Source of the DNA: an uncultured bacterium | GTDB lineage: Bacteria > Acidobacteriota > Aminicenantia > Aminicenantales > Saccharicenantaceae | Assembly: GCA_937920515.1 (NCBI GenBank) | Contig: CALEUG010000005.1 | Coordinates: 46,625-110,624, forward strand | Reading direction: 5' to 3' | DNA: 64,000 nucleotides | Program-made: the position numbers and the translations under genes | Shown: positions 1 to 8,608 of the stretch, piece after piece | Layout: each line of letters starts with the position of its first letter | How positions within the stretch are numbered: the first letter of the stretch is position 1 | Notes under the pieces: generated by a model | What the model was told of the DNA's origin: nothing | Seen by the model: only the letters and a program-made list of their open reading frames with translations | Database searches by the model: none

Positions 1-155
1 GGGTTCTTGACCAGAGCCAGGCCGCCGGGACCGAGAACGATACCGGTTATCAGGAACCCGACCACCGCCGGAATCTTCAAGCGGTGAAACAGGATAATTA
101 CCAGAATTGAGGCCAGCAGGACCGTCAGCAGCTCGGCCAGGAGAAAAAGCGTCAT
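1..155 (-). CDS. N-terminus of a CPA2-family cation:proton antiporter (partial)
   Basis: The gene starts with ATG at 155 on the minus strand and runs off the left edge, leaving 51 codons. The peptide opens with a hydrophobic helix, then has the stretch HRLKIPAVVGFLITGIVLGP, the typical first-helix and loop signature of KefB/GerN-type monovalent cation:proton antiporters (CPA2). These are inner-membrane proteins that exchange K+ or Na+ for H+. Only the first two membrane segments are visible, so ion specificity and any RCK/TrkA domain cannot be judged. The region upstream of its start is degraded, so its promoter is uncertain. Confidence 0.72.
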   Translation of the reverse strand, partial: MTLFLLAELLTVLLASILVIILFHRLKIPAVVGFLITGIVLGPGGLALVKN

Positions 156-402
156 GGGAAGTGCTTTCCAGAAAAAATTAACGCCTTGAACTTCTTTTAA
201 TTAATTACAACAAATTCCCGGCTATGGCAACCTGAAGTTAGTCCTTTCGCCCGGAGCCCATAAAGACCACCAGCCCTGCAATTACAGACATAACTTCCCG
301 CGCTGGAAGACAGGGGCCATCTCACCCTTGGCCATCAAGGCCAGTCCCGCTTTTCTAAGCGGGGATGCGGCCGGCCGGGCTCCTGTTCTTTCTAAGTCTC
401 TA

Positions 403-630
403 TCAGGTCCGGTTGTTGATGGTAAAAAGAGCGGTTATAAAGCGGTTGGCCTCCAGCATGTCCTTGAATTCCACCTGAACTGCCTTGCCTTCAGTTCTCC
501 TGACTTACATCAGGCAGGAGGTGGTCTTGGCTTCAAACTGGAACGGCCAGGACATCCTGAACCATTCACTAAATCCAGTCAGCACTTTCCCGCCTGCTTT
601 CAGGCCAGCTTCACCTTACCAGAAAATCTG
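403..630 (-). pseudogene. Decayed minus-strand reading frame of unknown family
   Basis: On the minus strand the frame ending with TGA at 403-405 reads protein-like sequence (for example EFKDMLEANRFITALFTI near the end, and GFSEWFRMSWPFQFEAK before it). The two parts share one frame but are separated by an in-frame TAA, and a further TAA lies upstream near 625. No start codon with a ribosome site was found. I read it as a broken gene whose family I cannot name. The plus-strand open frame at 328-714 over the same bases looks like a shadow. The hairpin at 346-363 (CCCGCTT/AAGCGGG) has no T-tract. Nothing else is recognisable between 156 and 820. Confidence 0.3.
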
Positions 631-777
631 GTCTCATTATTGTTAGTTTTTTTTTATCATAACTTAAAATCAGGATTATGTTCAGTCTGCAGGTCAGAAG
701 GGATTTTTTCCTGAATCTGCTCTGTAAGCCGACTAATATGACAGATAGAAAATATTGGCCTCATTATAAAAATTTTC

Positions 778-804
778 TTGATTTACGCACGGTAAATTTA
801 TAGA
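778..804 (+). promoter_or_regulatory. Possible promoter of the 825 barrel gene
   Basis: TTGATT at 778-783 and TATAGA at 799-804 with a 15-bp spacer, 20 bp ahead of the gene and just before its AAAGGAGGT ribosome site. The spacing is short, so this is tentative. Confidence 0.3.
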
Positions 805-824
805 TTAGCTCAAAGGAGGTAATG

Positions 825-1478
825 ATGAAAAAAGGTCTTGTTATTTCCCTCTTGATCCTCATGATGGCCCTGTTCGCTTCTCCGGCCAGAGCCCTGGTAA
901 CCTTTGGAGTTAAGGGTGGTCTGAATAATTCCAAGGTCGTTTTCAGCCCGGCCATCGATATGCCCGGTCAGAAATACCTTCAGGGCTACTGCTTCGGCGC
1001 CTTCCTCAGCCTCAATTTCGGCCCTGTCGGAATTCAGCCCGAAGTCCTTTATTCCCGCCGCGGAATGGAAGCCCGGGTTCTGCTGGATCCGAGCGACCCG
1101 GCTTCACTGGCTCAGGCCAGGATGACGCTGGATTACATCGAGATACCGCTGCTGGTCAGGCTGAATATAATTCCGGCCGGACCGGTAAAATTCTACGTTT
1201 TCGGCGGACCATCTTACGGCTTCTTGCAAAAAGCCAAGGTCAGGTTGACCTTCATGGGGATTAGCGAAGAAGAAGATATTAAAGACGATTTTAAGAGCAA
1301 TGCCCCGGCCGCCGTGGGAGGTCTGGGTCTTGACATCAAGATACCACTGCTGTTCAAGGTCTCCTTAGATGCCCGCTACCATTACGGTTTGAGCAATATC
1401 CTGTCCGAAGGTTCATCCGTTCCGACCGACAAGGCCAGGAATACCGGTCTTTCGGTCCTCCTGGGCATCAGCTTTTAG
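825..1478 (+). CDS. Secreted outer-membrane beta-barrel protein (PorT-like)
   Basis: A 217-residue protein with a clear signal peptide (MKKGLVISLLILMMALFASP, cleaved near ARA) followed by alternating beta-strand patterns such as FGVKGGLNNSKVV and VGIQPEVLYSRRGMEA, and ending in an aromatic residue (LGISF), as outer-membrane barrels do. It fits the PorT/OMP_b-brl_2 type of small 8-10-strand barrels, whose exact roles are mostly unknown. Two ATGs are adjacent (822 and 825); AAAGGAGGT at 812-820 places the second at the right distance. It is a single gene closed by a terminator at 1565-1587. Confidence 0.75.
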   Translation: MKKGLVISLLILMMALFASPARALVTFGVKGGLNNSKVVFSPAIDMPGQKYLQGYCFGAFLSLNFGPVGIQPEVLYSRRGMEARVLLDPSDPASLAQARMTLDYIEIPLLVRLNIIPAGPVKFYVFGGPSYGFLQKAKVRLTFMGISEEEDIKDDFKSNAPAAVGGLGLDIKIPLLFKVSLDARYHYGLSNILSEGSSVPTDKARNTGLSVLLGISF

Positions 1479-1564
1479 GAGAGAATAGATTCAGGTCTAA
1501 ACAAACCTGCGACCGGGTGACCGGCCTCCACCTTACAAAAGAAAGCAAAAAAGCGCAAATATAC

Positions 1565-1587
1565 GGGGGATAATTTCCCCCTTTTGT
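1565..1587 (+). terminator. Intrinsic terminator after the 825 gene
   Basis: Perfect 6-bp stem GGGGGA/TCCCCC with a 5-nt loop, followed by TTTTGT. It lies about 86 bases after the stop codon. Confidence 0.65.
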
Positions 1588-1648
1588 ATGGCGGCCGAGG
1601 TGTGCTTGAATTAATCCGACCGCCAGAGCCACCGGCCGTTAGCTCTCT

Positions 1649-2230
1649 CTATTGAACTTTATCCAGGAGTTGCAGCCTGCCCTCAGCCAGACCATAGATA
1701 AGAGTTGTCTTCTGGCTGGGACAGCACATCGGGTCGTCAGGTCCGTGAGTTAACAGGTCAATCCTGATTTTTCCCCTGGATACGGCCAGCTTTTTTATAT
1801 CCACCCGGTCCCCCAGCTCTAAACTGTTTGTTTGCTCCAGGTTCTGGCCCCTGTTGACCAGCACCGTCAATTCGTAAAAAGAGCCGCTGCCCCCGAAATT
1901 GGAAACCAGAATTACCGCGGCCTCTGGCTCCCCGTCATTGTTAAGATCCCCTACGGCCAGATCCGCAATCTTCAGGCTGACATAGTTATCAAACCCCTCT
2001 CCCGACTCATACAGCCCGTTCTTCAACCTGTATTTTGAACCGTCCACCAGGGTGTATTCAAAGTTTCTGGCCAGATTCCTTATTTCCTTCTCAGAAAAAG
2101 CCGCCTGCGACCGCGCTCCGTCTGGTCCGGTCCAGCCCGGAATGAGCAGCGCCAACAGGAAGACTACCAGAGTCAGAAAGATAACCCGCACCCGGGGCCT
2201 GGCTTTGATGTCTTTTCCAATCCCAAACAT
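1649..2230 (-). CDS. Secreted hypothetical protein with a VCBS/FG-GAP-like motif
   Basis: 193 residues. A hydrophobic segment at about residues 15-32 (VIFLTLVVFLLALLIPG) serves as a signal peptide or anchor. The mature part contains the calcium-loop-like phrase AVGDLNNDGEPEAAVILVS, also seen in FG-GAP/VCBS propeller repeats, here present once. It then has a beta-rich tail with two adjacent cysteines (PMCCPSQKT). Similar single-domain proteins are found in several bacterial groups without assigned function. AAAGGA lies 9 bases before the ATG, supporting the start. It is most likely periplasmic or exported; no partner gene is adjacent. Confidence 0.6.
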   Translation of the reverse strand: MFGIGKDIKARPRVRVIFLTLVVFLLALLIPGWTGPDGARSQAAFSEKEIRNLARNFEYTLVDGSKYRLKNGLYESGEGFDNYVSLKIADLAVGDLNNDGEPEAAVILVSNFGGSGSFYELTVLVNRGQNLEQTNSLELGDRVDIKKLAVSRGKIRIDLLTHGPDDPMCCPSQKTTLIYGLAEGRLQLLDKVQ

Positions 2231-2514
2231 CTGAACAGTCCTTTCATTACAAAATCAAAGACATCTTTGTTTTAACCTCCCAGCCAGATTTTTTCAAGCC
2301 CTAACCGTTAAGACTGATTTCCGGGCGCTTCAGCCAAATACCCGGGATGGCCTGCCACTTACATCTTTTTTGCCACCATGAACATTTTAATAGAACTGAT
2401 CGTATATTATACCCGGAATAGATTTTCGAGCCTGTTAATTATATGATTAAGCTCCTTCCTGTTTCCGGCCACGGCTGGATTCCAGGATTGAGACCGGTTC
2501 CAGGAGATAAACTT

Positions 2515-3600
2515 ATGATTAATCCAGACGGAAGAAAAAGTCGTTCCAGGCTCGATTGGTCCGGCCAGGCCTGGTTCAGGATCCGCTGCCTTCTCGTTCT
2601 GTTTACTTTTGTCTATGGGGCACTGACAGCCAGTCTTTCTGCTAAAAGCCTGAACCTGCCGTCCAGAGACTGGGGTATAAGCTTCGGCAATTCTCAGAAA
2701 TTCAACGGACTGCGATTCAATTTCAGGGATAGAGATGTGCAGAGGATTAATGGATTAAATTTAACCATCTGGAAACCATATCCGGAAAACAAAGCAGCCG
2801 TGGTCAACGGTCTTTCCCTCGGAATGCTGCCCGGGGCTTTGCGGATGAATGGCCTCCAGCTTGGTCTTCTCGGGGTGGGGGCCGAAAGCACCGCCTCCGG
2901 CCTCAACCTGGGGGTGGTCGGCCCGGGCGGCGGAGAAAATCTTTACGGCTTGAATATCGGCGGGGTGGGAGCCGGGGCCGGAAATAAGATGGCTGGCATA
3001 AATGCCGCGGGACTGGGGCTTGGGGCCGGAGAGAGTCTTACGGGTCTCAACCTGGCTGGAATCGGACTTGGAGCCGGTGAGAATGTCACCGGGATGAACC
3101 TATCTGCCGGCGGAGTCGGGGCCGGAAAAAATTTAAGGGGCTTGACCCTGGCCGGCCTCGGGGCCGGAGCCGGCAAAAATCTCTACGGGCTGACCGTGGC
3201 TGGACTCGGAGCCGGAGCGGGTGAAGAAATTAAAGGTATCATCGTGGCCGGTATCGGGACCGGAGCCGGGCAGAAACTCACCGGCCTGGCTGCTGCCGGG
3301 CTGGGAGCGGGAGCCCCTGAGGTGGAAGGGCTCGCGATATCCGGGCTGGTAGCCGGCGGAAGAAAACTCACCGGAGTCTTTGTGGCTGGCGGCCTGGTCA
3401 GACTTTCACGGGACGGTCAGCTCCGGGGACTGGCCTTAAGTTCTTTCAACTACCTGCCGGGCCGGCTGCGGGGACTGTCAATCGGCCTGGTCAATTATGC
3501 CTGGAAGGTGGAGAAGGGCTTCCAGCTCGGCCTGGTCAACATAGTCAGGGACAACCACGGCTGGGCCCGGGTGCTTCCGGTTTTCAATACCAGCTGGTAA
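2515..3600 (+). CDS. Surface protein with about eleven 16-residue Gly/Ala/Leu repeats (LA_2272-like)
   Basis: 361 residues from ATG 2515, chosen because AGGAGA at 2502-2507 precedes it; an in-frame ATG at 2443 lacks a ribosome site. A signal sequence (FRIRCLLVLFTFVYGALTA) is followed by a beta-strand region, then about 11 tandem units with the pattern LxGLxxAGLGxGAGEN (residues about 105-300). The last units turn into LRGLSIGLVNYAW and FQLGLVN, typical of LA_2272-type surface repeat proteins first named in Leptospira. Such regular short repeats with G-L/N-L pairs suggest a beta-solenoid. The location is probably the outer membrane or cell surface. The strong repeats create long false frames on the minus strand. 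Confidence 0.7.
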   Translation: MINPDGRKSRSRLDWSGQAWFRIRCLLVLFTFVYGALTASLSAKSLNLPSRDWGISFGNSQKFNGLRFNFRDRDVQRINGLNLTIWKPYPENKAAVVNGLSLGMLPGALRMNGLQLGLLGVGAESTASGLNLGVVGPGGGENLYGLNIGGVGAGAGNKMAGINAAGLGLGAGESLTGLNLAGIGLGAGENVTGMNLSAGGVGAGKNLRGLTLAGLGAGAGKNLYGLTVAGLGAGAGEEIKGIIVAGIGTGAGQKLTGLAAAGLGAGAPEVEGLAISGLVAGGRKLTGVFVAGGLVRLSRDGQLRGLALSSFNYLPGRLRGLSIGLVNYAWKVEKGFQLGLVNIVRDNHGWARVLPVFNTSW

Positions 3601-3821
3601 ACGGCCTCTTAAAAAATACTTTCTCCCCGCTGAATCGATAACGGACATCCATTCCCGGGGTATCACTAATTTAACCCAAAGCGAATCAGCCATTTGATTC
3701 AGCCTTAAATCCCGTTGCTTTCGGGCTTCTGCCACAGGTGATAACCCTGTTAAGTTGAAACAATTCCATCGCCCACGACCAGTTTCCTCTTTTCTTTTAC
3801 GGCATTCGTGTCCAGCCTTTT

Positions 3822-3849
3822 TTGACTGGAAATACAGACCCAGTATTTA
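3822..3849 (+). promoter_or_regulatory. Promoter of the DUF523 gene, very close to its ATG
   Basis: TTGACT at 3822-3827 and TATTTA at 3844-3849 (16-bp spacer). Transcription would start near 3856, 9 bases ahead of ATG 3865, and no Shine-Dalgarno sequence lies in between. Confidence 0.45.
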
Positions 3850-3864
3850 TAAAATAAAAACATC

Positions 3865-4770
3865 ATGGATAAGCCGGTAGTGGTCATCAGCGCCTGCCTC
3901 AACGGCCACTTTAACCGCTACAACGGCGGGACGGTCAGCGACGACAACGTCAATGTCCTGAAGCCAAGGTTCGAGCTGATTAACGTCTGCCCCGAAGTTG
4001 AAATCGGCCTGGGCATTCCGCGCAAAACGGTCAGCCTGTTTAAGTTCGGCGACCGGGTAGAGGTGATTCAGCGGGAGACCGGGCTTAACGTTACTAAAGA
4101 ACTGATTGAGTATTCGGAAAAGACCATAAACAACCTGCCGGAGGTGGACGGCTTCCTCCTCAAGTCCAAGTCCCCGAGCTGCGGCGTCAAGACGGCCAAG
4201 GTTTTCGGCAACCTGGAACACACCAGCATCCTGGGCAGGGACGATGGCATCTTCCCGGCCACGGTCAGAAAGCTGCGCCCCCACCTTCCCCTGATTGATG
4301 AAGGACGGCTTAACGACCGTGAGCTGCGCTGGGAATTCCTGGCCAGGGTTTACCTGCATTTCCTCTTCCGCCAGTCCAGCGGGAATATCAAATCGCTGAT
4401 AGACTTCCATTCCCGGGCCAAGTACCTGCTGATGTCCATCTGCCAGAAGGACCTCCAGGAACTGGGCCGGATTCTGGCCGCTCACCACAAAGGCAAATTT
4501 GAAGAAACCCTGGAAAATTACCGGCAGACCTTCTACCGGATTTTGAGCCGGCCCATCAGGAAATCAAACCTGCTCAACGCCCTGAACCACATGTTCGGGT
4601 ATGCCTCCCCGAAACTGACCCCGGCCGAAAGAAGGCATTTTATGAAACTCCTGGAGCGATACCGGTCAGGCCAGACTGATTTTGTGACCATCATCGAGTT
4701 CCTGCGAGCCTACGGATACCGCTTTAACCTGCAATACCTGCTGGACCAGTACCTGCTGACCCTGGAGTGA
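3865..4770 (+). CDS. DUF523-DUF1722 fusion (TudS-like desulfidase / YbgA domain)
   Basis: 301 residues. Residues 1 to about 150 form DUF523, with three conserved cysteines at 11 (SACLNG), 42 (NVCPE) and 106 (SPSCGVKT). In the characterised member TudS, three such cysteines hold a [4Fe-4S] cluster that removes sulfur from thiouracil. Residues about 190-300 form DUF1722 (YbgA-like), a helical domain of unknown role with the phrase LNHMFGYASPKLTPAE. The fusion is a known architecture. The product is cytosolic and an oxygen-sensitive cluster would suit an anaerobe. It stands alone with its own promoter. A thiouracil or thio-base salvage role is inferred from the family, not shown. Confidence 0.8.
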   Translation: MDKPVVVISACLNGHFNRYNGGTVSDDNVNVLKPRFELINVCPEVEIGLGIPRKTVSLFKFGDRVEVIQRETGLNVTKELIEYSEKTINNLPEVDGFLLKSKSPSCGVKTAKVFGNLEHTSILGRDDGIFPATVRKLRPHLPLIDEGRLNDRELRWEFLARVYLHFLFRQSSGNIKSLIDFHSRAKYLLMSICQKDLQELGRILAAHHKGKFEETLENYRQTFYRILSRPIRKSNLLNALNHMFGYASPKLTPAERRHFMKLLERYRSGQTDFVTIIEFLRAYGYRFNLQYLLDQYLLTLE

Positions 4771-4903
4771 GGGCCGGACTAAATCTGCTAATCCCCCTGC
4801 CAGCGATAATAAATTAATCCGTTAAAATCAGGCCAATATGGAAGAAAATTTGCGACCATACGTCTTAAAGTGAAATCTGTTGAAGCAGAGCTTGTGCGGT
4901 AAG

Positions 4904-6994
4904 ATGAAAAAAGTTTCAGTTGTACTGATACTGGCTGTGATACTGGCCTGTCAGGTTCCGCTCTTATTCGCCCAGGACAGGTCCAGGGTTCTGGAGATAA
5001 AAAGAACTGGCCAGCCTCCCAGAATAGACGGGCTGCTGGATGACGCCTGCTGGCAAAACATCCAGCCTGTTTCCGGCTTTATCCAGTACAACCCGGTCAA
5101 CGGGGCCCCGGCTTCAGAGGAAACCTACGTCTGGGCGGCTTATGATGACAAATACCTGTATTTCGCCTTCCTGATGAAGGACTCCCGGCCTGATAAGATC
5201 TGGGCTGAACTCACACCGCGTAATGCCTTCGATAAAAACGACTCCATTCAGGTAATCCTTGATACCTATAATGATAAAAGAACCAGTATTTCCTTCACCC
5301 TCAATCCCAGGGGTGTCCAGAAAAACTCGGTTGAGACCATCTGGAAATCAGGAGCCAGAATCAGAGAAGATGGCTGGTCGGCTGAAATGGCCATACCCTT
5401 TAAGTCCCTTCGTTTCTCGACCGCTTCCGAGCAGGTCTGGGGAATAAATTTTTCCAGGTACATCCACCGCCTCAACGAAACAGCCTACTGGACCGAGGTC
5501 AAGAGAGACCTGCCCCGCCTTCACCAGATGGCCGAGTTAAGGGGTCTGAGCGGGATCAAGGCAGGCCACAACCTGGAAATTTTTCCTTATGCCGGCGCCC
5601 GGGCTTCCCGCTGGGAAAACGAAAAGGATGACAAGCTGGCAGTTGGAGTGGACGTGAAATATGGCATCCAGCCCAACCTTTATTTTGATGTCACGGCCAG
5701 TCCCGATTTCAGCCAGGTGGAGTCCGACCCGTTTATCTACCAGCTCTCTCCATATGAAAATTACCTGCGGGAGAATCGCCCATTTTTTACCGAGGGCAGC
5801 CAGTACTTCAGCCTGGCCACCGGCACCAGGATCTTCTATTCCAGGAGAATAAGGGACCCGAGGCTGGCCGCCAAGGTCTCGGGCAAGACGGGCAAGTATT
5901 CATTCGGCATACTTGGCGCTCTGAACAAGACTGGATATGGCTCATCAAAGTTCGGGGTTTTCCGTCTTAAGCGCGACATCTTCAAAAACTCCCAGGTTGG
6001 AATCTATTACACGGGAGTCGATGAGCTGCACTCCACCAGCCAGAACCTGGCCTTTGATTACAGCTTCAACTTCAAAAATATTTATTACCTGCGAGGGGCC
6101 AGCATTTTCTGTTTCAACTCGGCCGGCGACAATTCCAGAAACGGAATACACCAGATAGAGTTCCAGCGCAGACCGGATGCCGGGCTGCAGCTTCAAACTG
6201 TCTTTAAACGGGTTGAAGACAGGGCCAGGCTGCGGGCCGGATACCTGGAACGGGTTGACTTCCAGTCATTGGAAGCCAGGCTGGGCTATGCCTGGCGTTA
6301 CAACCAGGGAACCGTCCAGCGGTTGAGCTGGAATATCACCGGCAATTTAGGCCAGGACTCCTACGGACGACAGATAAGCGAAGAACTAAGATTAATGATG
6401 TTCTGGAATTTCTTCAACCGGGTCGAATTTAATTATGGAATCTTCACCGGGCGCAGACAATACCAGGTCAGGTCAGAAGAATCCGGGCTCATCTGGAACG
6501 GAGATTTTCTGAAGAATTATGGCGGTTATTGTGGTTTCAACTGGGAGCGGGGAGGATTACTACTAAAAGAACTCAGTCTAAAAAGCAGCTGGCAGAAAAG
6601 GGGCATCTACAATAAGGAATTCACTGCCGTAATGCCCGGAAGCCAGCTCAGCCTGGGGGGCAATATCTCGTTGAAACCCAGGAGCAACGTTGAACTATCT
6701 TTCGGGGCTGATTACATCAAACAGCTGCTTTCAGCCACCGGCCAGAAAGTGTTCGAGGGACTGACCTACGAAACTTCCCTGCTTTACCAGATAACCCGGA
6801 AGCTCTTTCTCAGCACCATGTTGCTGGGCGAAACAAGGGAGAACCAGTACAGCTTTGATTTCCTGGCCGGCTATCACCTGGGCGCCGGCAGCCTCATCCA
6901 GCTAAGCTTCAAGAAAAGCCAGCGCCGGGAATTCCTGGAAACTGAAAAGGGACATTCCACCACCCTGAAGGTCTCCTATCTTTTCAGGTTCTAA
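4904..6994 (+). CDS. DUF5916 outer-membrane protein with CBM9-like N-terminal domain
   Basis: 696 residues from ATG 4904, which opens a good signal peptide (MKKVSVVLILAVILACQVPL); an in-frame TTG at 4880 is less likely. Residues about 25-190 resemble the carbohydrate-binding family 9 fold (PRIDGLLDDACW, YDDKYLYFAFLMKDSRPD, WSAEMAIPFKSLRF). The rest is DUF5916, with the hallmark YFDVTASPDFSQVESDP and FFTEGSQYF, followed by long amphipathic strands and a final aromatic residue (SYLFRF), as in a barrel. The family is common in Bacteroidota and Acidobacteriota-like genomes and probably acts at the outer membrane; a glycan or peptide substrate is often assumed but unproven. It is convergent with the DUF429 remnant, sharing 4 bases. 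Confidence 0.82.
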   Translation: MKKVSVVLILAVILACQVPLLFAQDRSRVLEIKRTGQPPRIDGLLDDACWQNIQPVSGFIQYNPVNGAPASEETYVWAAYDDKYLYFAFLMKDSRPDKIWAELTPRNAFDKNDSIQVILDTYNDKRTSISFTLNPRGVQKNSVETIWKSGARIREDGWSAEMAIPFKSLRFSTASEQVWGINFSRYIHRLNETAYWTEVKRDLPRLHQMAELRGLSGIKAGHNLEIFPYAGARASRWENEKDDKLAVGVDVKYGIQPNLYFDVTASPDFSQVESDPFIYQLSPYENYLRENRPFFTEGSQYFSLATGTRIFYSRRIRDPRLAAKVSGKTGKYSFGILGALNKTGYGSSKFGVFRLKRDIFKNSQVGIYYTGVDELHSTSQNLAFDYSFNFKNIYYLRGASIFCFNSAGDNSRNGIHQIEFQRRPDAGLQLQTVFKRVEDRARLRAGYLERVDFQSLEARLGYAWRYNQGTVQRLSWNITGNLGQDSYGRQISEELRLMMFWNFFNRVEFNYGIFTGRRQYQVRSEESGLIWNGDFLKNYGGYCGFNWERGGLLLKELSLKSSWQKRGIYNKEFTAVMPGSQLSLGGNISLKPRSNVELSFGADYIKQLLSATGQKVFEGLTYETSLLYQITRKLFLSTMLLGETRENQYSFDFLAGYHLGAGSLIQLSFKKSQRREFLETEKGHSTTLKVSYLFRF

Positions 6995-7332
6995 GAGTTG
7001 AATCCGGACCGGCTAAATTCCAGCTTCAGCTTCAAACCTCTCTGTGTCAGCTGGCGCATCGGACCAAGGGTTATGGGGAAAAAATTTACGCCCCGCTTTC
7101 TCAGCCCCAGGTCGCAGCTCTGGAAATGACGGCCCTTTCGGTCCTCAATCCATCGCCTGCCCGGAGGCAGGCTCAACGGCGCGTCCACGGCCACGACTGC
7201 GGGCCCGGCTTTCCTGACTTCCTGGCTGATCTCCCGGTCAGAAAAGAACACAGCGGTAGAAGTTGTCCCCTTCTCAATCAGGCAGAAGCCAGTCGGCCGG
7301 CCCGGAGAACCGGCCAGGTCGATGCCAACGAT
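6991..7332 (-). pseudogene. Truncated DUF429 (RNase H-fold) gene
   Basis: The frame reads IVGIDLAGSPGRPTGFC, VVAVDAPLSLPPGRRW, then FFPITLGPMRQLTQRGLKLK, the three signatures of DUF429 predicted nucleases. The copy is about 113 residues where the family usually runs past 200. It ends right after the third motif at a TAG placed inside the final codons of the convergent DUF5916 gene. At the 5' side the homology begins at an ATC codon directly after an in-frame TGA (7333-7335); no ATG, GTG or TTG is available until GTG 7251, which would remove the first motif. Both ends appear damaged, so I call a pseudogene. Rare non-AUG initiation is the alternative. Confidence 0.6.
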
Positions 7333-7386
7333 TCAGGTCAAGCCTGATAACATGGGAACGGCGCCAGGGTATTAACTCTACCCGGC

Positions 7387-8310
7387 TCAGTAGATAACAA
7401 GCTGAAAGGCCTCCACCACCTTATCAGGAAAATAGCGCCCTTTTAGCCTCTGTATATCTTCCAGAGAATAAAGCTCTTCCGGGCCAACCTTCACTTTTCC
7501 CTGCCGGGACAGCTTAACATAGAGCTCGGCCAGAGCTATGATCGCTGCCCCAACCGGGATGGAGTTCAGGCTTTTATCCATTTCTCCGGCTTTCTGCCGG
7601 TAGTGGACGTAATAGCTCTGCAGCAGCGGGTGAATCTCGCTCAGGATTAAGGCCGCGGTCTTCAGCATGATTTTTTCCCGGTCGTTTAACTGAAGCTGGG
7701 CCAGACTTTCCCGCTCCAGGCACTGGGTGGTCTGGCTGAAGAGCGGCAGGCAATTCTGCAGCTCGGGTATATCGCTCAACAGGGCGGCTGACTTTATGTT
7801 CTCCACCTCAACCTTGTTTATCTCCATAACGGCAGCGATCTTTCCGGCCAGCTCCGAGACCTTCTCGGCCTGGGATTTTCCTTCCTCGCCAACCTCCAGA
7901 TATTTCAGGACTATTGACAGAATCCCGGCATGAGCTCTCTTCAGGTTGAAGACTTCCCTCTCGCGCTTTTCGCTCAGCACCCCGACAATCCAGGCCGTCA
8001 GCACCAGGAAGACAGCCCAGGAGACCAGAAAGAACAGGTCATCCCGGTTGAGGCCGAGCTGAATCCCGAAAACCTGGCGGGAAAAAACCAGGTAAAGGGC
8101 TTCCATCAGGATGCAGCTGATAGCAATGGTCACCGCCCGCTGCCGCCCCAGGTAATACCCTGAAAAAATTACCGGCAGAAAGAAAAAATTCAGCAGATAG
8201 GGCTTGTAATGAACCAGGATATTGGTGGCCACTATGGCCAGAACGATAATAATGGCAATTGTGGTTTCAAACCGCTGACCGGAAAAAACCTTTTTGCCTG
8301 CAGGGGGCAT
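7387..8310 (-). CDS. Membrane protein with a degenerate HD-GYP-like cytoplasmic domain
   Basis: 307 residues. About four membrane helices fill residues 15-112 (TIAIIIVLAIVATNILVHY; LLNFFFLPVIFSGYYLG; AISCILMEALYLVF; LFFLVSWAVFLVLTAWIVGVL). After a short linker, residues 125-305 align in outline with HD-GYP domains: AEKVSELAGKIAAVMEINK, then IKSAALLSDIPEL where a true HD-GYP protein has LLHDIGK, later IPVGAAIIALAELYVKLS and a FPDKVVEAFQLVI tail. The metal-binding H-D pair and the GYP motif are absent, so cyclic-di-GMP hydrolysis is unlikely; a sensing or scaffold role is inferred. AGGAGGG sits just before ATG 8310. Confidence 0.6.
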   Translation of the reverse strand: MPPAGKKVFSGQRFETTIAIIIVLAIVATNILVHYKPYLLNFFFLPVIFSGYYLGRQRAVTIAISCILMEALYLVFSRQVFGIQLGLNRDDLFFLVSWAVFLVLTAWIVGVLSEKREREVFNLKRAHAGILSIVLKYLEVGEEGKSQAEKVSELAGKIAAVMEINKVEVENIKSAALLSDIPELQNCLPLFSQTTQCLERESLAQLQLNDREKIMLKTAALILSEIHPLLQSYYVHYRQKAGEMDKSLNSIPVGAAIIALAELYVKLSRQGKVKVGPEELYSLEDIQRLKGRYFPDKVVEAFQLVIY

Positions 8311-8608
8311 TTTCCCTCCTAAATTGTGCCCGCTTGCCGACTTATCCCGCTTCCCGCTTTTTTTTATAGCATTAAATAAATCATAAAATCAACAAGAATC
8401 TTTGCTGAAAGTAAGCCACCGGCGAAGGCTCTGAGCCGGGAGCAACTGCCAGATGTTAATTAAATCGGGATAACCGGCAACCCCGGGCGGCTAAAATTCC
8501 CCATTATAGGGAGAAGATAGAAAATTGAAGAGAGTTAGCCTGGCAGGCAAGGGTGGAGGCGGTTGAATTACTACCGGAGAGAAAACCGGTTTAGCCCGAC
8601 AACCATGC
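8311..8608 (+). other. Intergenic spacer, no feature recognised
   Basis: This holds the upstream region of the 8310 gene and the downstream region of the 8421-9421 barrel gene. A CCGG/CCGG inverted repeat near 8575-8592 lacks a T-tract. I see no gene or RNA. Confidence 0.4.

Noticed and set aside
328..714. 128-codon plus-strand open frame
   Set aside because: No ribosome site, composition unlike proteins, and the minus strand over it reads more protein-like although broken.
2943..3371. Minus-strand Pro-rich open frames opposite the 16-residue repeats
   Set aside because: They are mirror products of the GC-rich tandem repeats in the surface protein gene, with no starts or ribosome sites.
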